Assembly (NCBI GenBank): GCA_012033595.1
Contig: JAAUQL010000027.1
Coordinates: 1-57,611 of the forward strand
Source: Cyclobacteriaceae bacterium
Lineage (GTDB): Bacteria; Bacteroidota; Bacteroidia; Cytophagales; Cyclobacteriaceae
Direction: 5' to 3'
Length of the DNA stretch: 57,611 bases
In this document: positions 39,083 through 49,700 of the stretch, piece after piece
Layout of the letters: each line of letters starts with the position of its first letter
Numbering within the stretch: position 1 is the first letter of the stretch
Position numbers and translations under genes: made by a program
Notes under the pieces: model-generated
The model's database searches: none
Told to the model about the DNA's origin: nothing
The model's input: only the letters and a program-made list of their open reading frames with translations

Positions 39083-40102
39083 TTACTTTTGCAGAGCCTG
39101 GATAGCTTTTTGGCTTAATTGATAAAATAGCACAGAGGCCAGGTACATGAATGGCAACACGAGCATAGCACTGAAAAGGTCAAGTTCATGGTGAAGGCGA
39201 CTTAATATTAAAATGAATATATCCAACACCAAAATATGTACCAGGTATAGAGAATAGCCAAATTTACCATTGGCAACAAAAAACTGGTACAGCAGGGATA
39301 TTTTATTTTTTAATAGTCGATATGCCAAAATGCTTATGGCAAAGTATCCAATAAAAGCAGGAAAGTCGTTGAGCATATGACCCAATAATGAGTAAGAGGT
39401 TTGAATGGAAACAGCAGCCATTAAACCAATTCCTGTGATGGCGATCAATACAACAAACCATAATTTCAAATCCCAAAATTTATAGCCTGTTGCTTTAAAC
39501 TTTTCGGCCAAATAAATACCAAGGCTAAATTCCCATAAATAAAGCAAAAAGCAGCTTGTTGCTACCCTGCTATTAAAGCCATAATATGACACAATTAGCA
39601 TATAGCCAATGGAAATCAGGAATGATGCTAGTAGAAACAAGTGGTCTGATACATGCAACTTAAAAATCCTTAGTAAGGGATAGCATAAATAGAACTGGAA
39701 AATAGTAGATAGAAACCAAAAGTGTCCTCCCAGGCTGTTGATATACTCTGGTACGAACATTTTGTATAGCAAGATATGGCTCAGATATACATTTCTTCCT
39801 TCTTGTGGGTAAATGACCCATATAGTATTGACCGGAATAAGGATCATGATGAAGATAAAATAGGGGAGATAGATCTTCAAAAACCTCCGGTTCAAGAAAT
39901 TTTTGAACCCTGCCCATTTGGACATTGAAATGCCGAACCCCGAAATAAAAAAAAACAAATGGATACCTGTGCCGCCAAACCAGCTAATCTGTTTGAACCA
40001 CATCGGTAGCATAGGCAAATTGAGGCAAATGTGATATAGAACTATGGATACAATGGCAAATGATTTGGCAAAATCGATATACGCTATATTATTACTTTTC
40101 AT
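39083..40102 (-). CDS. Acyltransferase 3 family membrane protein (copy 5)
   Basis: This 339-residue O-acyltransferase is on the minus strand. The start reads MKSNNIAYIDFAKSFAIVSI, then VLYHICLNLP with the conserved histidine, then GTGIHLFFFISGFGISM and FLNRRFLKIYLPYF. The middle shows NSLGGHFWFLSTIFQFYLCYPLL, this branch's form of the family's central motif, and the end has GKFGYSLYLVHIL. It is more like the fucose/succinyl-type acetyltransferases (WecH branch) than copies 3 and 4. It follows the flippase gene by 21 bp and so closes the minus-strand operon. Its stop lies 4 bp from the stop of the plus-strand TolC-like gene. Confidence 0.9.
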   Translation of the reverse strand: MKSNNIAYIDFAKSFAIVSIVLYHICLNLPMLPMWFKQISWFGGTGIHLFFFISGFGISMSKWAGFKNFLNRRFLKIYLPYFIFIMILIPVNTIWVIYPQEGRNVYLSHILLYKMFVPEYINSLGGHFWFLSTIFQFYLCYPLLRIFKLHVSDHLFLLASFLISIGYMLIVSYYGFNSRVATSCFLLYLWEFSLGIYLAEKFKATGYKFWDLKLWFVVLIAITGIGLMAAVSIQTSYSLLGHMLNDFPAFIGYFAISILAYRLLKNKISLLYQFFVANGKFGYSLYLVHILVLDIFILILSRLHHELDLFSAMLVLPFMYLASVLFYQLSQKAIQALQK

Positions 40103-40123
40103 ATCATCACACTTGCTTGTATT

Positions 40124-41463
40124 TCATTTCTTATTTCTAAAAATAAAATCAAAAATCGTTTTATAATACTGTGCCTGATAAATAAGGCAATTCATAAAAC
40201 GTATGTTCAACTTTTTGTATAAAATAATTTGTCCTACGATAAAGCTGAAAAACAAGGTGACCAAGGTGCCAAAAGCTGCACCGATTACTCCAAAATGAGT
40301 GATGAAGAAATAATTGGAGCCAAGGTTGACCACCGAACTCAGCAACAAAAGTTTGAAATTGATCTTCGGAAGCCCCATCGAGTCCAATATAGTCCCGAAC
40401 TGCCGGGTGAATGGGGTAAAAAGTGTAAACAATAGTACAACGCGCAAAATACTTACCGCCTCCATATATTCTGCACCGGCAACAATAAGGATGATATATT
40501 TAGCCCCAATCCAAACCATTACGATACCGGGAACCATAAAAGCCAGCAAAGCGCCAACTGATTTCTCATAAAGTCTTTTGGTATCTAGTGGATTGTTGTT
40601 TTTGGCACTTTCGGCACTCTTTGGAAAAACGATTTCGGACATGGCTGTAGCTGGATATTCAAACAAATTAAGTATCCGGATGGCAGCCCCATAAATAGCC
40701 ACGGAAGAGGATGATATCATACTATATAGCATCACCTTGTCGATCCCCTTGAACAGCATAGAGCTTACACTTGTGCCAAAAACATATTTGCCATAATTGA
40801 ATAATTCGAATACCGTTTTTTATCCGGATTAAAGGTAAACCTGGTTAGTTTATTGGCTGAATAAAAGAGTAAAACAGATCCACTAACCAACAATATGCCC
40901 TGGATGAGTACAAGAAATTTTAGAGGTATGACAAAGCTGAAAAAAAAGGAAAGTGCTATGACCACAAAGAAAATGCCCTGCCTGGTAAAATTGCTGACAA
41001 AGATGCCTTTGAAATCGAAATGTGCTTGCTGGATATATGAAAAATGCGAAAACGGTATAAATGCCAAATTGACAAAAATGAAATATACCAGGAGTATGGG
41101 CAATTCTTCAGAACCTTCTTTTACCCAAAACACCTTAAAAGCAAAAAGCATAAGAATGAGCAGGGAGGTGACAGCGGTAAACATTACGTTGAGTACGAGA
41201 CTCGAACTCAACAATTTGGTTTTTTCACTTTCGGTATCAGCCGAAACTACGAATTTGATCATGGCATTTTGCAACATACCATTGCGCGCCATTTCCAAAA
41301 TTGTAGTAATCATTAAGTACATTTCCCAATTGCCCACCTGCTGCTGGTCATAGATGCGGACCATTAAAAAATAGCTTCCCAGTCCAAAAAATAGGGTGGA
41401 ATACCTATATAGAATAGTAAAAATCCCTGATTTTATCCAATAGGATTTGAAGTTAATGCGCAT
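40124..41463 (-). CDS. Polysaccharide flippase (Wzx/MATE-like), frame broken at about 40795
   Basis: This is a membrane flippase of about 446 residues when joined, with roughly twelve helices. It carries lipid-linked repeat units across the inner membrane. The first piece (41463 to 40765) reads GIFTILYRYSTLFFGLGSYF, LMVRIYDQQQVGNWEMYLM, and FIPFSHFSYIQQAHFDFKGI. Near 40790-40806 the frame shifts by one base. The other frame continues YGKYVFGTSVSSMLFKGIDK, then VMLYSMISSSSVAIYGAAIR, the standard mid-protein signature of this family, and runs to 40124. Each half alone lacks half the helices. It may be an assembly indel or real damage. It lies between the Wzc-like and acyltransferase genes. Confidence 0.86.
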
Positions 41464-41576
41464 TAAAGCAGCGGATTGATATGAAGTGGAGGAAGTAGTT
41501 TAAAGGCCATAATGGCAATGCAATAGATTGGCTGGCAATCAGGTGGTTGTGTGGTTTAAGGAATAGATCATAGTGG

Positions 41577-43792
41577 CTAAATATCCAGATGTTTGTTCTC
41601 AACAAAATTAAGGATTCCTCCCAGGAATTTCGAATTAATTCCCGACAAATAGGCTATCGATTCTTTATCAATGTCTTTAATGGTAGACCGTGCAGAAAAA
41701 ACAGCCACAACCTTGTCCACATATTCGATCAATTCTTTCGAGTCGGAAAAATCGTTGAGCGCAGATCCTTCCATAAAGATAAAATCGTATTCTGTAGCTA
41801 GCTCTTTCAGCAAAAGCTTAAAGTCTCGATTTACAAAAACCTCAGATGGGCTTAGGTTCAGGCCATTGTTGCCCACGACATCTATGCCTTTAAATGAGGT
41901 TCGTTTGATAATGTTTTTCTGAAGATTGTTCGAAACAAGGTTAGGTTCATTGTCTCCATTGGCGCCATGCCAGTTTTCATTTTCATGTGCTCCCAGCAAG
42001 TATTTAGTGCTGGACTTTGGAATCAGGAAATTTGTAAGGGAATTGTTACGGAAATTGGTGTCAATTATTAACACACGTTTTTGCATGAGACTAAAAGAAT
42101 ACGCAATAGAAAAAAGCACAAAAGACTTTCCCTCTCCATTTTTTGTACTGGTAAATAAGACGATTTTTGAATTTGAATTATTGATATCGAAGCGTATTTT
42201 TCGGAGCAGATGCTTGAACTTCTTCGTTTTTTCAACGTTTTGTTCCGAGCTGAATATCTTTTCAAAGTTCACATTTTTTACCTTCAGGTCATTCAAAACC
42301 CCAATGAGCTTGAGCTTGGTATTTCGCTTGTAAATGGAAGCAGTGCGTATGCTGAGATCCATCAATTCCAACACGATGAATACAATAAGTGTGAACGCAA
42401 AACTAGCCACCACAGCTATGGCAATAATTATCAAGCGCTTCGAGCTTTCTGGTTCTAAGGCCGGCTGAGCCATAAGCACCTGCTTGATGTTAGATTCCTT
42501 CACCAGCGATTTATTCTGGGCAGCATTGAACTTTTCCTGGGCATCGAGATACTCTTGAGTCGCAAGATCGATTTCTCTTTGGAGCCCGGCGAAAGTGGCT
42601 TGATCTGAAGCGAATGAGCTGATATTCTGTCTCAATGCATCTATTTTGTATTCGATGTCGCGAAGATTTTCTTTAGACATTTTTAGCTTCACTTCGGTTT
42701 CCCTTTTTCACTAAGCAGTTCGTCCAATTTATTGCTATTGGTATCTTTTGTATTTGATTTGGTAATAGAAATTTCATTTCTACGCAACTCCCTCAAGAGG
42801 TTGATTGAGTCAAGAAGAACCTTGTCGCTGAAATTGCTTTTGGCATACTTTTCGTTGAGCAGGTCTATTCTATTTTGTAATTGTATTATTTTGGTGTTGG
42901 TTTTCAGCGGATTGGAGGTTTCGCTTATGTTCTCTAGCCGATCATTAATATCTGCTAAGGCAAACGTGAGGTTTTTGATTTCGGCCTCTTTATCATTTTT
43001 TAAGTTTTCATAAAAAGTAATCTGGGTTATTCGGGTTTCACTTTCCACTTCTACATCGATAAAGTTGTTGGTGCGTTTGAAATACTCCAATCTGTCAGAT
43101 GCTTTTTGCAATTCCTCCTTTTTTTGGTTGACCAGGCTTTGTAGAAATTCAACTGAAAAACTAGAACGATCGTCTCTCAACGATTTATGAAATCGCAGGA
43201 ATTCATCTACAAGGGTATTGACGATAAACGACGACAATTGTGGGTTTTCAGTGAGGCCGACCACATAAATGTAATCTGTGTTGTTGACCCTCGATACATA
43301 AATGAGTTTGCGAAGCTCGTCGTAATCGTATTCTAAATTAGCCAGTAAATTCTGAATATTCCTTTCTGTACTGTTGCGACTCGACAATAGGGTCATCGAA
43401 TCCAATTTGTTTTCCAGCATTCTGATTATTGTCCTGGTATTGCCAGTTTGATTGATGATTTCCCGGGCATTTTCAGAATTGTTCAGCCTGTAAGTATTTC
43501 CTTTCAGTTCGTCGATCAGCAGCCGATAAGAAAGCATGCCCATCACATGCTGCGAATTGAGGTTTTCAATGATGTTGTTAAATTTTACATCAGCTTCGTA
43601 TAAGCTAAATCTTTCGTCGGTAAGGTCTATTTCACTGCGTTGGGTAAAGCCTGTTGCTATTTGAGCCACTGACTTGTACTTTTTTTCCATGTTCATGGTG
43701 TTCAGATATGTACTGACTCCAGTGATGATTGGAATTAAAATAATCAGCCATAATTTCCTCAATATCGAATTGAGCAGCAGGTTCAAATCCAT
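41577..43792 (-). CDS. Wzc-like chain-length determinant/ATPase, frame broken at about 42705
   Basis: This inner-membrane protein controls polysaccharide chain length and export, with about 738 residues when joined. The N-terminal piece (43792-42689) has the first membrane helix (KLWLIILIPIITGVSTYL) and a Wzz-type periplasmic domain. The C-terminal piece (42692-41577) opens with coiled coil, a second helix (LIIIAIAVVASFAFTLIVFI), then a BY-kinase-like ATPase: FTSTKNGEGKSF (Walker A), RVLIIDTNFRNNSL (Walker A'), and FIFMEGSALND (Walker B region). The pieces overlap as GTGA, but adding one base in the AAAAAGGG run (42701-42708 region) gives EKxETEVKLKMSKEN and an unbroken coiled coil, as in homologs. 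The C-terminus lacks the tyrosine cluster of true tyrosine autokinases, so phospho-regulation may be absent. The TerB-like gene lies 20 bp upstream. Confidence 0.88.
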
Positions 43793-43812
43793 TTCAGTTG
43801 ACTAGTTTAACC

Positions 43813-44184
43813 CTATTTAATATTTGCTTGAATGAGCTCGTCCACTATTATCGGTGCGATGTTAAATTCTACAGCAAGGTTTTTGCAGATTCTTACCTCA
43901 TTTTCATCTATCTTTTTGTCCGCGATCATGATTTTCACCAGATCCTCCAAAAGCTTTACTTTAGCACTATAACTGGATGGCGGGGTAAATTTGATACTGT
44001 TCGGATTTGTAAGAATTTCTTGCACTTCGTCTTTGGTAATATCAAATTTAGCGGCAATAGAAATTATCAAATTACGCTCACTTTCATCAAGATGTCCATC
44101 AGAACTTGCAACATCCAAAAGGTTTTTTATATAACTTCTGTTTCTGCTTTTTTCATCTTTATTAAAGACGTTGAATAAACCCAT
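43813..44184 (-). CDS. TerB-like (tellurite-resistance domain) small protein
   Basis: This 123-residue soluble protein is built almost entirely of helices. It has the TerB fold's two related acidic helix pairs: LLDVASSDGHLDESERNLII and LVKIMIADKKIDENEVRICK, each with a DG/DK-x-LDE or IDE metal-binding-like turn. TerB-like domains bind metal ions and often work at membranes or in stress complexes. The true role here is unknown, and tellurite resistance is not implied. It lies 20 bp upstream of the Wzc-like gene on the same strand and 53 bp after aconitase, so it likely leads the minus-strand polysaccharide operon or is read through from acnA. Confidence 0.85.
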   Translation of the reverse strand: MGLFNVFNKDEKSRNRSYIKNLLDVASSDGHLDESERNLIISIAAKFDITKDEVQEILTNPNSIKFTPPSSYSAKVKLLEDLVKIMIADKKIDENEVRICKNLAVEFNIAPIIVDELIQANIK

Positions 44185-44237
44185 AGTTTAACATTTCATT
44201 CAATAAAACACTCTATTGCCAATGTTTGCAGTGCAAA

Positions 44238-46514
44238 TCAATGATTATTTCCTTTTTGAAGTATCCTGATGAGGTTCAGCGCCGATCCTGCCCTGAACCA
44301 CTCTATCTGGTTTTCATTGTAGGTATGGTTGGCTTTGAAGCTTTCTTGCGAACCGTCGTCGTGATTCAAAACAACCGTTAGTGGGCTGTCTGGGGCAAAA
44401 GTAACCAGGCCTTGGATATCTATGGTGTCGTCTTCCCTGATTTTGTCATAGTCGCTCTCATCAGCAAATGTCAGCCCCAACATACCCTGTTTTTTTAGGT
44501 TGGTCTCATGGATGCGGGCAAAAGATTTTACCAGCACTACTTTCACACCAAGATGCCGTGGCTCCATAGCTGCATGTTCGCGCGAACTACCCTCGCCATA
44601 GTTGTGATCGCCCACTACTATAGAGCTAAAGCCGTTTGCTTTATACGCTCGCTGCACCTTGGGTACGCTTTCGTATTCTCCAGTCAATTGGTTTTTTACT
44701 TTATCGGTCGAATCGTTGAAGAAGTTGACGGCACCAATAAGCATATTGTTGGAGATATTGTCCAAATGCCCTCTATACCGTAGCCATGGCCCGGCCATAG
44801 ATATATGATCTGTAGTGCACTTGCCTTTTGCTTTGATCAGCAGTTTTAGACCCAGCATATCCTGGCCATCCCAGCCTTCGAAAGGTGTTAAAAGCTGCAA
44901 ACGGTCTGAGTCTGGCTTTACTACCACAGTTATGGTGCTACCGTCAGGAGCAGGTGCCTGAAATCCCGCATCCTCCACAGCAAATCCTTTTGGCGGAAGC
45001 TCAAATCCGGTGGGTGCATCGAGCATCACCTCCTCGCCTTTTGTATTGATCAGCTTGTCTTTTAATGGATTGAAGGTGAGGTCTCCAGAAATGGCCAAGG
45101 CCGTTACCAGCTCAGGCGAACCCACAAATGCAAAAGTATTTGGGTTGCCATCAGCTCTTTTGGCAAAATTCCTGTTGAAGGAGTGCACTATGGTATTTTT
45201 TTCGCCTTTGTCAGCACCCGGTCGATCCCATTGGCCAATGCAGGGTCCGCAGGCATTGGCAAATACACTTGCGCCGATTTTGTCGAAGGTGTCTATAAAA
45301 CCATCGCGGGCTATGGTGAATCTGACTTGTTCAGAACCCGGGGTTATGGTGAATTTTGACTTGGTTTTCAGGCTTTTGGCTACTGCCTGCTCTGCTAGCG
45401 AAGCAGCTCGGGAAATATCTTCATACGACGAATTGGTGCAAGAGCCGATCAAGCCAACTTCTATTTTGGTCGGCCATCCGTTTTTCTTAGCTTCTTCAGC
45501 CATCTGCGATATTGGTGTGGCTCTGTCTGGTGTAAAAGGTCCGTTGAGGTGTGGCTCCAGTTCAGACAGGTTTATTTCAATCAATTGGTCAAAGTACTTC
45601 GTCGGATGGTCATATATTTCCTGATCGGCAGTGAGGTGGGCAGCTATGCTATTGGCGGCATCAGCTACATCACTACGTCCGGTAGACCTGAGATAGCGCT
45701 CCATCGATTCGTCGTAACCAAATGTAGAGGTGGTTGCCCCGATTTCTGCGCCCATATTGCAAATAGTGCCTTTGCCGGTACATGACAATGATTTTGCACC
45801 TTCACCAAAATATTCGACAATACACCCTGTACCGCCTTTCACGGTCAGAATACCTGCTACTTTCAGTATCACATCTTTGGCAGATGTCCAGCCGTTCAAT
45901 TTGCCTGTAAGTTTAATGCCAATTAATTTGGGAAATTTCAATTCCCAGGCCATTCCTGCCATCACATCTACCGCATCTGCACCTCCCACGCCAATGGCCA
46001 CCATACCAAGACCTCCGGCGTTTACGGTATGCGAATCAGTTCCGATCATCATTCCCCCGGGAAATGCATAATTTTCCAGCACTACCTGGTGTATAATGCC
46101 AGCACCGGGTTTCCAAAAACCAATACCATATTTGTTGGATACGGACGATAAAAAGTTGAATACTTCATTGTTTTTATTGATAGAGTCCTGCAAATCCTGA
46201 GTAGCCCCCAGCTTGGCCAATATCAGGTGGTCAGCATGTACGGTGGTGGGTACGGCAGCTTGCGCCTTGCCTGCCTGCATAAATTGCAGTAGCGCCATTT
46301 GAGCCGTAGCATCTTGCATGGCTACTCGATCAGGGGCAAAATCTACATATGATCCTCCTCTTTTGAATTCCGCAAGACTTTTTTGATCAAATAAATGACT
46401 ATATAAAATCTTCTCGGTAAGCGTTAATGGTCTGTTCAAAATGTTTCTTGCTGCATCAATTCTATTGCCCATTCTGGCATACACAGCTTTAATCATATCA
46501 ATGTCAAAGGCCAT
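44238..46514 (-). CDS. acnA: Aconitate hydratase (aconitase), mitochondrial-type
   Basis: This tricarboxylic-acid-cycle enzyme isomerises citrate to isocitrate through a [4Fe-4S] cluster. The 758-residue protein shows the active-site segments [20 protein letters not shown] and [11 protein letters not shown] (first cluster cysteine), then [12 protein letters not shown] (the other two cysteines), [13 protein letters not shown] and [20 protein letters not shown] (substrate-binding serine and arginine). Length and motifs fit the mitochondrial-like branch common in Bacteroidota rather than the 890-residue IRP/AcnA branch, so the gene symbol is only a convenient label. A -7 box lies 41 bp upstream on its strand. 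No frame problem is seen, in contrast to the neighbouring polysaccharide genes. Confidence 0.96.
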   Translation of the reverse strand: MAFDIDMIKAVYARMGNRIDAARNILNRPLTLTEKILYSHLFDQKSLAEFKRGGSYVDFAPDRVAMQDATAQMALLQFMQAGKAQAAVPTTVHADHLILAKLGATQDLQDSINKNNEVFNFLSSVSNKYGIGFWKPGAGIIHQVVLENYAFPGGMMIGTDSHTVNAGGLGMVAIGVGGADAVDVMAGMAWELKFPKLIGIKLTGKLNGWTSAKDVILKVAGILTVKGGTGCIVEYFGEGAKSLSCTGKGTICNMGAEIGATTSTFGYDESMERYLRSTGRSDVADAANSIAAHLTADQEIYDHPTKYFDQLIEINLSELEPHLNGPFTPDRATPISQMAEEAKKNGWPTKIEVGLIGSCTNSSYEDISRAASLAEQAVAKSLKTKSKFTITPGSEQVRFTIARDGFIDTFDKIGASVFANACGPCIGQWDRPGADKGEKNTIVHSFNRNFAKRADGNPNTFAFVGSPELVTALAISGDLTFNPLKDKLINTKGEEVMLDAPTGFELPPKGFAVEDAGFQAPAPDGSTITVVVKPDSDRLQLLTPFEGWDGQDMLGLKLLIKAKGKCTTDHISMAGPWLRYRGHLDNISNNMLIGAVNFFNDSTDKVKNQLTGEYESVPKVQRAYKANGFSSIVVGDHNYGEGSSREHAAMEPRHLGVKVVLVKSFARIHETNLKKQGMLGLTFADESDYDKIREDDTIDIQGLVTFAPDSPLTVVLNHDDGSQESFKANHTYNENQIEWFRAGSALNLIRILQKGNNH

Positions 46515-46554
46515 ATTCTATTTTTAGGTTGTATCTACAATTATATATTTTAAA

Positions 46555-46562
46555 CAAATGTA
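46555..46562 (-). promoter_or_regulatory. -7 promoter box (TACATTTG) for aconitase
   Basis: Read on the minus strand, TACATTTG matches TAnnTTTG and lies 41 bp before the aconitase ATG. No TTG is found at the -33 spacing. Confidence 0.45.
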
Positions 46563-46725
46563 ATAAGATTTGTCTATTCATTTTTACTCATTCCTCAAAA
46601 TCGTGGGTGTGGCAAATATGCGGAATTCTAATATTTAGACAACGTAACGTTATAGGCAAGATGATTCTTGATGAAAGAAAACTTTTGCGTACAATCCTAA
46701 AACAAAGCTGTCTCCTGGTGTCAAT

Positions 46726-46733
46726 TATATTTG
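46726..46733 (+). promoter_or_regulatory. -7 promoter box (TATATTTG) for the YD-repeat protein
   Basis: TATATTTG matches TAnnTTTG, 37 bp before the first possible ATG (46770) and 64 bp before the preferred one (46797). No clear -33 TTG is present. Confidence 0.45.
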
Positions 46734-46796
46734 CGAAGTTACTAACTTATTGCAAACTAGTATAAAGAAATGGACTACACTAAATTGATTTTTATT

Positions 46797-49700
46797 ATGA
46801 AACAACCTCAACTGTTTTTTTTGGCTTTCTTCTGCATAGCCGGTCAACTCCATGCTCAAAATATACCCAACAGAATGCAACAATTGGCCAGCGATCGCTA
46901 TGCTGCAAATAGACCAGATTTTGCAATCATGCACGATACATTTGTCATAGGCAAAAAGGATTCGTTGTTCAGCATTGCTGCGCGTCATCGCGCAAACATG
47001 AAAGCGAACATAGCCCGGAATAGCGGAAAAAACGTTCTGGAGATGTATGAAAATAGCAGGCTTGCTTCTCGCCATCAGACTGAATCTTATTCAAATTTGA
47101 GATCGAGCGCCAACGATGACAATTTGCTTTACGAAGTACTTTTTCAGAAATATGCAGATGGTGGATTTGAAAACGTGAGTCTTTCAAATCTGATTTACGA
47201 GAGCGATGATGCCAAATATACCTATGAACAAACCATCGATAAACAAGGCAATATATTGGACACTATTTCATTGGTGTTCGAAAAGATAGATAAAGAAACC
47301 CAAATATTGCAGGAGTATAAAAAGTACAGAAGAATTAATGGGCAACTTGTTTTGGTGAACTCACAAAAGGGTCATTTTGTCGATGAGATGGGAATATCAA
47401 AATATCTGAAATCATACGAAGGGTTTGTTTATAACGATGTGAATGGCATATACATCGGTATGGAAAAATGGATGGAATATAAAAAGGAAGGTCAACCAAC
47501 ATTGGAAAAGGAGATTAACTATCAATCAGATGGGTCGATAAGTTTTGGTTCATCTACCACCAGTGAGTATGATAACGAGGGCAATGTGATTTTTTATAAA
47601 TATGAAATGCACAATGATAATCTCATGCAATGGATGACTTTGGCACTACGGGAATCTGAATATGATGAATACGGCAATCTGATTAAAAACACCATACTCG
47701 AATATGATTTATCCGGCAGTTTAGAGAATTCATTTAGGTTTGTTGGTGAATATGATGCCAATGGAAATCAATTATTGATTGAAAACTATCAATACAACGA
47801 GCAAGAGGAGACCTGGGTCATCGATTATCAAATCATCAATACGTACAACGCCAATGGGGATCAGCTTTTGCAGCAAACCATCCAATATGAAAACGGTGAA
47901 ATTGTTGTAGGAGATCGGTATAGTTATACTTATGCTGCCAATGGAAACAGGCTTTCTTTCCTTATTGAAGAATATGATGCATCAGCAAAGAAATGGCGTA
48001 CCCGGTATGCCAATAAGGAAACATACAATAGTTCTGACTTGCTGGTGGAAAATATTATGGTTCATTTCAATGCCGATTCAAGCTATCAGGGAGGCCAGAG
48101 ATGGATATATGAGTACAACGCCGCAAAGCAAATTACCATGGAAGAGTATGCCATTTTAGATGAGGGTGCTTTTGGCAATGTCGACCGTTTCGAATTTGTT
48201 TATACCAATGAACAACTGACCGAATCGTACCACAAGATTTGGGAGGGTAACACCCAAAATTGGGAAAACTACCTCAAATCAATCTATACTTACAATGATG
48301 CCATCACTGAGATAATGGAATCTGTATGGAACGAAACCGAAGATGCCTACATCAGTTATCGACAGATCATCAATACGGGAGGCAAAGATGACAACGATAA
48401 TGACCGGATCATCACACAAACAAAATCCTATAATGGCAGCGCATATGTGAATACGAGCCTGGATACCATCGCTTATTTCAAACAAACTACCAAGCCCTTA
48501 TATCAGCGTCGTTATACCTGGAGCGAAAGTTTGCTTGCGTATGAATTGCAAGGATATCAGCAGTTTTCGTATTTGCCAGATGGCAAGTTTGCCTCCATAG
48601 AAGATTACAAGCGGGGGAAGGGTGGATTTATCCGCAGATTGGAATTTGATGCTAAGGGCAGAGAAATTTCAGATATTCTTCTCTTCACAAGCGATACAGA
48701 CCCGGACGATGGAATAGCATGGAACCTGGAAGAATGGACAACAAAAGCATATGATACGAAGGATAATCTGATCTTGGATCAATACTATGAAGTAGGGTAT
48801 GGTTATAAAATTGAGTATGCTTTTGCCGATCCTAAAAGCAACAAAAAAACAAAGACGATCTATTACGAAACATACTCCACAGAATATGAGCCCTGGATCG
48901 CCTGGACTATGGTCGATTTGTACGAAACCATTTACAATAACTCCGGTGCCATATTGAAACATACGATGTGGAACAATACCCAAGGTGGAGAAAGGATACA
49001 ATATGAATATAGCCAAAGCGGCAAGACCATAAAATATGAATTTGCCGACACCAAAGATTTGCTTGCAGAAGGGGGGATAAACTGGATAATTAAAAATGAG
49101 GAAACAAATACCTACAATGCCGCCAATAAAATACTGACTAACACTATAAAGGAATGGTCGCAGAGTACCTCCTCTCTGAGAAATAAAACAAGAACCACGT
49201 ATGCTTACAATGCCAACGGAGATGTGTCGGTGATTGATTTTTTTATTTGGGGCGAAGGAGCATGGGCTGCGGTATCCAAAGAGCTATTGGGATATAACGA
49301 CAGTAAGTTGCTGAGCTATCAAACCAAGTCTTTTTACGATCAGAATGTCTGGAGCTTAAGCGATTCGACATTATATGCCTACAATGACAACTTCGACCTG
49401 ACCACAAAGACCTATTATGAATATAGCCAAAACCAGATTCAAGTGGGGAATAGATGGATTTTTGGGTACAAGTCCAGTGGTTTTGATGACTACTGCATGT
49501 TGCAGATTAGCGGCGACACCATCACTGCCGGCAACGATCCGGTTGCCATCACCGCCGGGCTGCAAGGTGATACGGACTATGAATGGAGAAATCAGCAGGG
49601 TGAAGTATTGGGCTCGGCCAATACTTTGGAAGTAGCAGCTTCCGGGTATTATCTGGTTTCGGCGCGCAACGACGCTTGTTTGGTTCAGGACAGCATCAAA

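Noticed and set aside
42685-42700. Two separate genes for the Wzz and ATPase halves (GTGA overlap)
   Set aside because: Split chain-length and kinase genes exist, but here the split falls in the middle of a coiled coil and one added base gives an unbroken family-type protein.
43798-44178. 126-residue plus-strand ORF opposite the TerB-like gene
   Set aside because: Antisense shadow. The minus-strand TerB-like frame has the recognisable fold.
45010-45624. 204-residue plus-strand ORF inside aconitase
   Set aside because: It is an antisense shadow of the well-conserved aconitase gene, with no family features and no promoter.
46529-46765. 78-residue ORF in the aconitase/YD-protein gap
   Set aside because: Biased, cysteine- and isoleucine-rich AT-driven sequence that runs through both promoters. 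Not supported as a gene.
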